A stretch of 64,000 nucleotides of DNA from Kluyvera sp036759925 (GTDB taxonomy: Bacteria; Pseudomonadota; Gammaproteobacteria; Enterobacterales; Enterobacteriaceae), in assembly GCF_036759925.1 (NCBI RefSeq), contig NZ_JAPKIB010000017.1, positions 33,259 to 97,258 of the forward strand, read 5' to 3'. The notes below the pieces were generated by a model. It searched no databases. It was not told the origin of the DNA and saw nothing but the letters and a program-made list of their open reading frames with translations. The translations under genes and the position numbers were made by a program. This document shows positions 1 to 6,907 of this stretch, piece after piece. Numbering within the stretch: position 1 is the stretch's first letter; every line of letters begins with the position of its first letter.

Positions 1-392
1 TCGTAGGCGTTACCATCCGCCATCGCCTGGTTACGCGCACGCATGCGGTAGAGGCGAAATGCCGGCAGCTCACGCTCACGCAGGGTGAACAAACGCCCTT
101 CGCGGATGGTGAATGCGACGGTGGAGTTACCTGCGTGATCGTCCGCATCTTCATAAAAGAAGAAGGAGTGAATGTGCAGGCCGTCTTCGTCTTCAAAAAA
201 ACGTGCGGATGCTTCGATGTCTTCCAGTTCAGGGCGCGTGGCCAGGTTCTGGCCCAAATCCTTTTGCACACGGTTTCGTTCGTCGTCATCTGGCTCGACT
301 AAATCCACCCAAACCGAGCTGGCAAGATGATCGATCTCATCCGCCTCAAGACGCGTTAAACGATTGTTTTCCAGTTGAAATGCGCTCAGCAT
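1..392 (-). CDS. corA: Magnesium/cobalt transporter CorA, 5' part (runs off the window)
   Basis: CorA forms a pentameric inner-membrane channel for Mg2+, Co2+ and Ni2+ uptake. Only about the first 130 codons are here; the membrane segments and the GMN selectivity motif lie beyond the left edge. The protein begins MLSAFQLENNRLTRL and continues through the acidic cytoplasmic domain (VWVDLVEPDDDER), as in the E. coli protein. The start at 392 follows a GGGAG ribosome binding site. It lies downstream of uvrD on the same strand, as in E. coli, behind a 353-base gap with a possible regulatory leader. Confidence 0.95.
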   Translation of the reverse strand, partial: MLSAFQLENNRLTRLEADEIDHLASSVWVDLVEPDDDERNRVQKDLGQNLATRPELEDIEASARFFEDEDGLHIHSFFFYEDADDHAGNSTVAFTIREGRLFTLRERELPAFRLYRMRARNQAMADGNAY

Positions 393-464
393 GACCGGGA
401 CTCCCAATGCAAAAAATTATCGGACAGCCGGTGGGCACACAGAAACTACAGGGGTTTCAGACCA

Positions 465-581
465 TTAAACAGCCTGACTCAATGCGACGGGAAATACGAG
501 TCGCTGACAACCGCTAAGGCTATCAGCATAAGAGGATAGCCTTAGGAGTTGTTCCTGAATGACAGGAAGGTGAGCCAGCAT
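465..581 (-). CDS. Possible corA leader peptide (CorL-like), 38 codons
   Basis: In the corA leader an ATG at 581 opens a 38-codon frame beginning MLAHLPVIQEQLL and ending at a TAA at 465, 72 bases before the corA start. Salmonella corA is known to have a leader with a short translated frame (corL) that couples translation to Rho-dependent termination. The position and the hairpin inside this frame fit that model, but no strong ribosome binding site is visible and I could not align it with CorL. The rest of the 393-745 gap shows no other gene. Confidence 0.35.
   Translation of the reverse strand: MLAHLPVIQEQLLRLSSYADSLSGCQRLVFPVALSQAV
514..545 (-). promoter_or_regulatory. Perfect 11-bp hairpin in the corA leader
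   Basis: CTAAGGCTATC at 514-524 pairs exactly with GATAGCCTTAG at 535-545 across a 10-base loop. It sits inside the candidate leader reading frame and has no T run, so it is not a simple intrinsic terminator. It may be one of the alternative structures of a Mg2+-responsive corA leader. Confidence 0.5.
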
Positions 582-745
582 CTACTGGGTGTGTCCAAGG
601 CTTTGTCCTCTTAGCGTAATCGTGCGCGCATGTTACGCCAGCAAAAAAACGCCGTCAACACGCAACGAAACGCTAAGTTAGATTAATTACCTTCTCTTTA
701 TTAAGGCTAGCAGAAGGTGACAAAAATGTTATGTTTTTCTGAATG

Positions 746-2908
746 TTATACGTTTTCTAACCTAGCGTAAGCGGCCACCAGCCATTTAATTCCTTGCCCC
801 TGGAAAGCGACCTGCAGTCGGCTATGTTCACCGCTGCCTTCCAGGTTGACGATGGTGCCTTCACCAAACTTCGCATGGCGTACCCGCTGGCCAAGTTTAT
901 AGCCGGTATCGTTCTCCGCCATTGGCGTGCCCATCCGCTGATGGCTCACCGGGCGGCTGACCGTCGCGCGCAGACGAACCTCTTCCACACAGGCTTCCGG
1001 CAGCTCGCCGATAAAGCGCGACGGGCGATGGTAAACCTCTTTGCCGTACAGGCGGCGGGTTTCGGCGTAGGTCAGCGTCAGTTTTTGCATGGCGCGGGTG
1101 ACGCCGACGTAGGCCAGACGGCGCTCTTCTTCCAGACGCCCGCCTTCATCCAGCGACATCTGGCTTGGGAACATCCCCTCTTCCATGCCAACGATAAACA
1201 CCTGCGGGAACTCCAGGCCTTTCGCCGAGTGTAGGGTCATCAACTGCACCGCGTCCTGCCAGGTATCCGCCTGGCCTTCCCCGGCTTCCAGCGCCGCATG
1301 GGAGAGAAACGCCTGCAGCGGCATTAAATCTTCATCTTCTTCGTTGTAGCTGAACTGGCGCGTAGCCGTGACCAGTTCGTCTAAGTTCTCAATTCGCGTC
1401 TGGCCCTTCTCGCCTTTTTCCTGCTCGTACATCATGCGCAGGCCGGAGTCTTTCACTACGCGGTCGGTCTGAACGTGCAGCGGCATATCGGCCGTTTCCT
1501 GCGCCAGCGCGTCAATCAGCTCCATAAAGCGCTGTAAGGCGCTCGCTGCACGACCGGCAAGGGCTTTCTCCTGCAGCAGCTCGCGGCAGGCCTGCCACAG
1601 CGTCAACTGGCGGTCACGCGAGGTCTGACGCACCACGTCCAGCGTACGATCGCCGATGCCGCGGGTTGGCGTATTCACCACGCGCTCGAACGCGGCATCA
1701 TCGTTGCGGTTAGCAATAAGGCGCAGATAGGAGAGTGCGTCTTTGATTTCCTGACGTTCGAAGAATCGCATACCGCCATAGATACGGTACGGCATGCTGG
1801 CCTGCAGCAGCGCCTCTTCCAGCACGCGCGATTGGGCGTTGCTGCGATAGAGGATGGCACATTGCGTCAGCGCGCCGCCGTTGTCCTGCCAGGTTTTAAT
1901 GCGGTTCACCACGAAGCGCGCTTCATCGAGTTCGTTAAACGCGCAGTAGAGTGAAATCGGTTCGCCGTCGGCGCCATCGGTCCACAGCTTTTTGCCCAGA
2001 CGCCCGTTGTTGTTTTCAATCAGGGCGTTCGCGGCGCTGAGGATATTGCTGGTTGAACGGTAGTTCTGCTCCAGACGAATGGTTTCTGCACCGGGGAAAT
2101 CGTTGAGGAAGCGCTGGATGTTCTCCACCTGCGCCCCGCGCCAGCCGTAGATCGACTGGTCGTCATCGCCCACGATCATCACCTTGCCGGTGTCACCCGC
2201 CAGCAGGCGGATCCAGGCGTACTGAATGTTGTTGGTATCCTGGAATTCGTCCACCAGGATATTGGTAAAACGTTCGCGATAGTGCTGCAGGATATGCGGT
2301 TTGTTGAGCCACAGCTCATGGGCGCGCAGCAGCAGCTCGGCGAAGTCCACCAGCCCCGCGCGGTCACACGCTTCCTGGTAGGCCTGATAGACCTTCTGCC
2401 AGGTCTGCTCAACCGGGTTACCGTAGCTTTGCAGATGGTGAGGGCGCAGCCCTTCATCTTTCTGGCTATTGATAAACCACATTGCCTGGCGCGGCGGCCA
2501 TTGTTTCTCGTCGAGGTTCATCGCCTTGATCAGGCGCTTCAGCAAGCGCAGCTGGTCTTCGCTATCGAGGATCTGGAAATCCTGCGGCAGATTGGCGTCC
2601 AGATGGTGGGCGCGCAGCAGACGGTGCGCCAGCCCGTGGAAGGTCCCGACCCACATGCCGCCCTGAGACGTTCCCATCAACTCAGCAATGCGGTGACGCA
2701 TCTCCGCCGCCGCTTTGTTGGTAAAGGTGACCGCCATGATGGAGTACGGCGAGCAGTTTTCGACGCTTTGCAGCCAGGCAATGCGGTGCACCAGCACGCG
2801 CGTTTTGCCGCTGCCTGCCCCGGCGAGCACCAGCATATTGGTCCGCTCCGCCGCGACGGCTTCGCGCTGTTTATCGTTGAGGCTGTCGAGCAGGTAAGAA
2901 ACGTCCAT
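746..2908 (-). CDS. uvrD: DNA helicase II UvrD
   Basis: Superfamily 1A 3'-5' helicase that removes the incised strand in nucleotide excision and mismatch repair and backtracks RNA polymerase. The 720 residues match E. coli UvrD nearly throughout: Walker A AGAGSGKT at residues 29-36, the DEFQD Walker B motif, the GDDDQSIYGWRGA motif, and a C-terminal Tudor-like domain ending in LVAAYARLENV. I start at MDVSYLLDS (2908), as in E. coli, rather than at an ATG two codons earlier. A LexA box lies 38 bases upstream, so SOS induction is expected. Confidence 0.98.
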   Translation of the reverse strand: MDVSYLLDSLNDKQREAVAAERTNMLVLAGAGSGKTRVLVHRIAWLQSVENCSPYSIMAVTFTNKAAAEMRHRIAELMGTSQGGMWVGTFHGLAHRLLRAHHLDANLPQDFQILDSEDQLRLLKRLIKAMNLDEKQWPPRQAMWFINSQKDEGLRPHHLQSYGNPVEQTWQKVYQAYQEACDRAGLVDFAELLLRAHELWLNKPHILQHYRERFTNILVDEFQDTNNIQYAWIRLLAGDTGKVMIVGDDDQSIYGWRGAQVENIQRFLNDFPGAETIRLEQNYRSTSNILSAANALIENNNGRLGKKLWTDGADGEPISLYCAFNELDEARFVVNRIKTWQDNGGALTQCAILYRSNAQSRVLEEALLQASMPYRIYGGMRFFERQEIKDALSYLRLIANRNDDAAFERVVNTPTRGIGDRTLDVVRQTSRDRQLTLWQACRELLQEKALAGRAASALQRFMELIDALAQETADMPLHVQTDRVVKDSGLRMMYEQEKGEKGQTRIENLDELVTATRQFSYNEEDEDLMPLQAFLSHAALEAGEGQADTWQDAVQLMTLHSAKGLEFPQVFIVGMEEGMFPSQMSLDEGGRLEEERRLAYVGVTRAMQKLTLTYAETRRLYGKEVYHRPSRFIGELPEACVEEVRLRATVSRPVSHQRMGTPMAENDTGYKLGQRVRHAKFGEGTIVNLEGSGEHSRLQVAFQGQGIKWLVAAYARLENV

Positions 2909-2945
2909 TGGCACCGCCGGAAAAAAAAAGAGTCCCAGAAATACA

Positions 2946-2961
2946 CTGGGAATTTATACAG
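2946..2961. promoter_or_regulatory. LexA operator of uvrD
   Basis: Read toward uvrD the sequence is CTGTATAAATTCCCAG, which fits CTG-N10-CAG with an AT-rich centre. It sits where the E. coli uvrD SOS box (CTGTATATATACCCAG, from memory) lies, between yigB and uvrD. Confidence 0.85.
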
Positions 2962-2973
2962 AGATGTTGACGA

Positions 2974-3690
2974 TTATATCAGCGAGGTCAGAGATGCCAA
3001 CCGGGAAATCTCGACATGCGGCAACAAACGGCTGTCTGCGGTTTGCATCAGGTCGGCATTTTCCGGTTTGATCCAGCAGGCCTGCATACCGCAGCGAATC
3101 GCGCCTGCCACGTCGGTGGTCAGGTCATCGCCCACATGCAGAATCTCACCGAGCGGCGCGTTGAGCTTGTCTGCCGCCAGATGGTACATATCGGCAAACG
3201 GCTTCGAGCGCCCGTCCGGGCCGGCGCGCAGTACAAACTGGAAGTAGTCGCTCAGGCCGAACAGTTCCGGCTGGGCATTACCGTTGGTGATCGCCACCAG
3301 CGGCCATTTTTGGCCCAGTTTCGCCAGCGTATCATGGGTTTCCTGCGGTACGTCAATCCGGCTACGCCACTGGGCGAAATTCGCCATCGCTGCATCGGCA
3401 CCGGCTTTGGCTTCCTGAACCGTCAGCCCAAGCTGACGCATACCGGACTCCAGCGCGCGCCAGCGCCACTCGGTGACGTCGTGGTAGATTTCTGGCTCCG
3501 TCTTTAACAGTTCGTCGCGCCACTGCTGCAGCGTACGGGCATCGAAGTTCGCCAGCGCCGGATGGTAGCCGCGCACAAAGGCCAGCGACTCCTGCATCGT
3601 CCGGTCAATCACCGGGCGGTTATCATAAAGGGTGTCATCAAGGTCAAACGTCAGCGCAGCGATAGCGCCCAACGGCCGATAAAAACGCAT
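2974..3690 (-). CDS. yigB: HAD-family phosphatase YigB
   Basis: A 238-residue haloacid-dehalogenase-type phosphatase. Motif I is FDLDDTLYDN with nucleophile D16 and acid/base D18; the GDDLTTDVAGA loop near residue 190 is motif IV. E. coli YigB dephosphorylates 5-amino-6-(5-phosphoribitylamino)uracil in riboflavin synthesis, along with other small phosphates. Its ATG overlaps the xerC stop by one base (TAATG), so the two are translationally coupled. It is the last gene of the lptM-dapF-yigA-xerC-yigB unit. Confidence 0.95.
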   Translation of the reverse strand: MRFYRPLGAIAALTFDLDDTLYDNRPVIDRTMQESLAFVRGYHPALANFDARTLQQWRDELLKTEPEIYHDVTEWRWRALESGMRQLGLTVQEAKAGADAAMANFAQWRSRIDVPQETHDTLAKLGQKWPLVAITNGNAQPELFGLSDYFQFVLRAGPDGRSKPFADMYHLAADKLNAPLGEILHVGDDLTTDVAGAIRCGMQACWIKPENADLMQTADSRLLPHVEISRLASLTSLI

Positions 3691-4592
3691 TATTTCTCCC
3701 GTTTGGCGCGCGGATGCGCCGCATCGTACACCGAGGCAAGGTGTTGAAAATCAAGGTGGGTATAGATTTGGGTGGTGGACAAGTTGGCGTGGCCCAGCAG
3801 CTCCTGCACGCCGCGCAGGTCACCGCTCGACTCGAGCATATGGGTAGCAAACGAGTGGCGCAGCTTGTGAGGGTTCACGTGGCTATTCAGCCCCTGCTTG
3901 ATACCCCATTCGGCAAAGCGCTTTTGCACATTACGCGCCGAAATCCGTTTACCGAGCTTCGAGAGAAACAGCGCATCCTCGTCGCTGCCGAACAGCCCGC
4001 GCAGGTCGAGCCAGTGCTCAATCCACGCCACAGCGTTACGTCCAATCGGCAGGCGTCGCTCTTTGCTGCCTTTCCCCATCACCCACACTTCGCCGGTATC
4101 GAGATCCAGATGTTTAATATCCAGATTCACCAGTTCAGAAAGACGTAAACCCGCGCCGTACATCACCTCCAGCATGGCGCGATCGCGCACCGCCAGCGGG
4201 TCATTGAGATCGATATCCAGCAGACGGTTAACGTCATCAACGTCGATATTTTTTGGCAGATGGCGCGGCGCTTTCGGCGCGGCGATACCTTTTGCCGGGT
4301 TAGCCGGCAGCTCGCCCTGACCCACCATCCAGTCAAAGAAGCTGCGCAGCGCCGACAGACGTAGCGCCAGACTGGCGGCACCCAGCCCTTTGCGGCGGCT
4401 GCGGGTCGCCACGCTGCGCACCATCGCAGCATCACATTGTTGCCAATTCTGCAGGCCCATCCCTTCGACCAGTTCAATAATGGCATCAAGCTGACGCTGA
4501 TAGTTGAGGAGCGTTATGGGGCTAAGCTGGCGTTCTACGCCCAGATAGCGCAGAAAGCGGGTAACGGCTAGCCCTAGCCCGGTGCCGGTCAT
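3690..4592 (-). CDS. xerC: Site-specific tyrosine recombinase XerC
   Basis: With XerD, it resolves chromosome dimers at dif and plasmid multimers at cer/psi sites. The 300 residues hold an N-terminal SAM-like core-binding domain (residues 1 to about 95) and a C-terminal catalytic domain with the conserved set: Arg in GAGLRLSELV, His and Arg in HKLRHSFATH, His in LLGHANLS and the nucleophile Tyr in TTQIYTHLDF. The frame overlaps yigA by 4 bases upstream and yigB by 1 base downstream, as in E. coli. Confidence 0.97.
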   Translation of the reverse strand: MTGTGLGLAVTRFLRYLGVERQLSPITLLNYQRQLDAIIELVEGMGLQNWQQCDAAMVRSVATRSRRKGLGAASLALRLSALRSFFDWMVGQGELPANPAKGIAAPKAPRHLPKNIDVDDVNRLLDIDLNDPLAVRDRAMLEVMYGAGLRLSELVNLDIKHLDLDTGEVWVMGKGSKERRLPIGRNAVAWIEHWLDLRGLFGSDEDALFLSKLGKRISARNVQKRFAEWGIKQGLNSHVNPHKLRHSFATHMLESSGDLRGVQELLGHANLSTTQIYTHLDFQHLASVYDAAHPRAKREK

Positions 4593-5296
4593 ACGCGCTC
4601 TATCCAGCGTTCCAGTAAGCCCGGCAGCATCAGGGCGATTTCCTGCAGCAGCTGTGTGCCCTGCCCCGGCTGATAGTGGTGCGGGTCGCGGCTGCTAAAG
4701 AGGATCACGCCTAAATCGCCGTCGCTGCCCATCATCGACATCGCCACCGATCCTACGGCTTTCGCCTCAGGAAGTACCAGCAACAGTTCAGGGCCGTTAA
4801 GGGGGCCAAGATAGTGGTTGGCCTGACCTAAGCGCTGAATGCGCAGCGGCTCAAAGGCCTGACGGGAAAGCACCAGATCGGTATGCCTGGAAGGTGCACC
4901 GAGACGCCAGCGGTCAGAGAACAGCCGCAGCGATGCGCCCGCCAGCCCCAACTCACGCGCCCAGCGATGGAAGCGCAGCAGGAGGTCGTCCAGACTTTCT
5001 GCGCAGGCCAGCCGGTTTTGCAGATGCAGCAGGCGGTAAAACAGGCTTTCGTTCGCCGTTGCCTGTTCCATCAGTTGGCTCATGTTCTCTTCCAGCATGG
5101 CAATGTAGTTGCGCGAACGCGCCATGTGCCACTCCACCAGAGAGACCATGCCCCGCACCGGGTGCGGGACGCGCATTTGCTCAACCACTGCGGCATTACG
5201 AATAAAGAATTCAGGATGTTGCAACAGATAATCCACGACCGCGCCATCATTCAGCGTGGTGAGAGCGTCCTGCTGTTCTTCCCCGACGTGTTTCAT
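4589..5296 (-). CDS. yigA: DUF484 (GAF-like) protein YigA
   Basis: A 235-residue DUF484 protein with predicted GAF-like fold. An N-terminal helical part (LLQHPEFFIRN) is followed by a central coiled-coil-like stretch near residues 60-90 and a domain near residues 100-230. No catalytic motif is visible and the E. coli homologue has no settled function. It overlaps dapF upstream and xerC downstream by 4 bases each, indicating tight coupling with recombination and lysine/peptidoglycan synthesis genes. Confidence 0.92.
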   Translation of the reverse strand: MKHVGEEQQDALTTLNDGAVVDYLLQHPEFFIRNAAVVEQMRVPHPVRGMVSLVEWHMARSRNYIAMLEENMSQLMEQATANESLFYRLLHLQNRLACAESLDDLLLRFHRWARELGLAGASLRLFSDRWRLGAPSRHTDLVLSRQAFEPLRIQRLGQANHYLGPLNGPELLLVLPEAKAVGSVAMSMMGSDGDLGVILFSSRDPHHYQPGQGTQLLQEIALMLPGLLERWIERV

Positions 5297-6117
5297 AAGT
5301 GAATAAATCCGTCATAGACATGTGCCGCCGGGCCAGTCATAAACAACGGTTGGCCCGGGCCTTTCCAGGCGATATCAAGTCGCCCGCCCGGCAGTTCCAC
5401 TCGCACCTCTTCCGCCAGCAAACCCTGCTGGATGCCGACGGCAACCGCTGCACATGCACCGCTGCCGCAGGCCTGAGTTTCACCCGCTCCGCGTTCGTAA
5501 ACGCGCAGACGGATGTGGTCCCGCTTCACTACCTGCATAAAACCAATGTTAGCGCGTTCTGGAAAACGTTCATGACTTTCCATCACCGGGCCAAGCGTTT
5601 CTACCGCGGCGGTGTCGACATCATCGACCTGAATCACGCAGTGTGGGTTCCCCATGGAGACCACGCCGCACAATACTGTCTGCTCAGACGCGCGCATGAT
5701 ATAGGTCTTTTCCGCTTTGTTAGCGCGGAATGGCACCTGAGACGGTTCGAAGTTCGGCTCGCCCATATTCACGCGAACCAGCTCGTCGTCGGTCACGCTT
5801 AAGACCATGCGGCCATTGGCGGTGCTCACGCGGATATCGCGCTTGTTGGTCAGCCCTTTCAGGCGCACAAAGCGGGCGAAACAGCGAGCACCGTTACCGC
5901 ACTGGGAAACTTCGCTGCCGTCGGCATTGAAAATGCGGTAGTGAAAATCCAGATCGGGGTCGTAAGGCGGTTCCACGACCAGCAGTTGATCGAAACCCAC
6001 GCCAAGATGCCTGTCCGCCAGTCGGCGGATAAGCTCGGGCGAGAAAAAGACATTCTGCGTTACCGCGTCGACGACCATGAAATCGTTGCCGAGGCCATGC
6101 ATTTTAGAGAACTGCAT
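5293..6117 (-). CDS. dapF: Diaminopimelate epimerase DapF
   Basis: Converts LL- to meso-diaminopimelate for lysine and peptidoglycan synthesis, without PLP. The two catalytic cysteines are in SQCGNGARC (C73) and ETQACGSGAC (near residue 217). The 274 residues match E. coli DapF nearly throughout. Two ATGs are adjacent (6120 and 6117); I chose 6117 because GGAG then lies 6 bases upstream and the length matches E. coli. It lies 35 bases after lptM and overlaps yigA. Confidence 0.97.
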   Translation of the reverse strand: MQFSKMHGLGNDFMVVDAVTQNVFFSPELIRRLADRHLGVGFDQLLVVEPPYDPDLDFHYRIFNADGSEVSQCGNGARCFARFVRLKGLTNKRDIRVSTANGRMVLSVTDDELVRVNMGEPNFEPSQVPFRANKAEKTYIMRASEQTVLCGVVSMGNPHCVIQVDDVDTAAVETLGPVMESHERFPERANIGFMQVVKRDHIRLRVYERGAGETQACGSGACAAVAVGIQQGLLAEEVRVELPGGRLDIAWKGPGQPLFMTGPAAHVYDGFIHL

Positions 6118-6152
6118 CATCTACTCCAGTTGCGCGGAACAGAACGGTAATA

Positions 6153-6356
6153 TTAGTAATTAACCTGCGTCGGGCCGCCGTTATCACCACGGTCGTTACG
6201 ATCCGGAGAACTGCTCTGAATCGGAGGAGTGACGGGTTGCGTCGGCGGAGCTGCCGTTTTATCAGCCGGAGGAAAATAGAGCGGGCCCTTCAGGCCGCAG
6301 CCTGCAAGGCTAGATAATGCAAGTAACACTGCCAGCGGTCGAAAAATCTTATTCAT
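6153..6356 (-). CDS. lptM: LPS-assembly lipoprotein LptM (YifL)
   Basis: A 67-residue lipoprotein. The signal peptide ends in the lipobox LAGC with C20 as lipidated cysteine, followed by GLKGPLYFPP and a Pro/Gln/Asn-rich tail. The E. coli homologue, formerly YifL, binds the LptD/LptE translocon and helps LptD oxidative maturation. It is the first gene of the dapF-xerC unit and is divergent from cyaY, with 139 bases between them. Confidence 0.93.
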   Translation of the reverse strand: MNKIFRPLAVLLALSSLAGCGLKGPLYFPPADKTAAPPTQPVTPPIQSSSPDRNDRGDNGGPTQVNY

Positions 6357-6495
6357 TCTTAAGATGCCTGTAGTTCAATGCTTTCTATTTTCTATCATCG
6401 CAGGAGAAGGCGCAAAAGCAAGCGTTAAGCACCTGACTGCAACGTGATTTGTTTCACGCTATACTGCCGCCATCACTAAATAACGGGAAACAACA

Positions 6496-6816
6496 ATGAA
6501 CGACAGTGAATTTCATCGCCTCGCCGATACCCTGTGGCTGACCATCGAAGAGCGTCTGGACGACTGGGACGGCGACAGCGATATCGACTGCGAGATCAAC
6601 GGCGGCGTGCTGACCATCAGTTTTGAAAACGGTAGCAAAATTATTATTAACCGTCAGGAGCCATTGCACCAGGTGTGGTTGGCGACCAAACAGGGCGGCT
6701 ACCATTTTGACCTGAAGGGTGATGAGTGGATTTGCGACCGCAGCGGCGAAACCTTCTGGGATCTACTTGAGCAGGCGGCGACGCAGCAGGCGGGTGAAGA
6801 GGTTAGCTTCCGCTAA
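6496..6816 (+). CDS. cyaY: Frataxin homologue CyaY
   Basis: Bacterial frataxin that binds iron and the IscS desulfurase and modulates Fe-S cluster assembly. The 106 residues match E. coli CyaY at nearly every position, including the acidic helix (LTIEERLDDWDGDSDID) thought to bind iron and the conserved sheet (KQGGYHFDLKGDEWICDR). It is preceded by a short GGGAAAC ribosome binding site region and converges on cyaA across a REP-type repeat. Confidence 0.97.
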   Translation: MNDSEFHRLADTLWLTIEERLDDWDGDSDIDCEINGGVLTISFENGSKIIINRQEPLHQVWLATKQGGYHFDLKGDEWICDRSGETFWDLLEQAATQQAGEEVSFR

Positions 6817-6830
6817 GCGCTTTGCACAAT

Positions 6831-6905
6831 CCCGGAGTCGGCGTAAACGCCTCGTCCGGGCTACAGATCATAACGGTAGCCCGGCCGAGCGCAGCGACGC
6901 CGGGG
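6831..6905. repeat. REP/BIME-type inverted repeat, cyaY-cyaA
   Basis: The right arm, GTAGCCCGGCCGAGCGCAGC and following bases (6876-6905), is the same unit found at 36766 and 39606. The left arm (6831-6864) is an imperfect inverted partner ending CCGGGCTAC. It fills the gap between the converging cyaY and cyaA genes and could stabilise both 3' ends. Confidence 0.8.
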
Positions 6906-6907
6906 TT

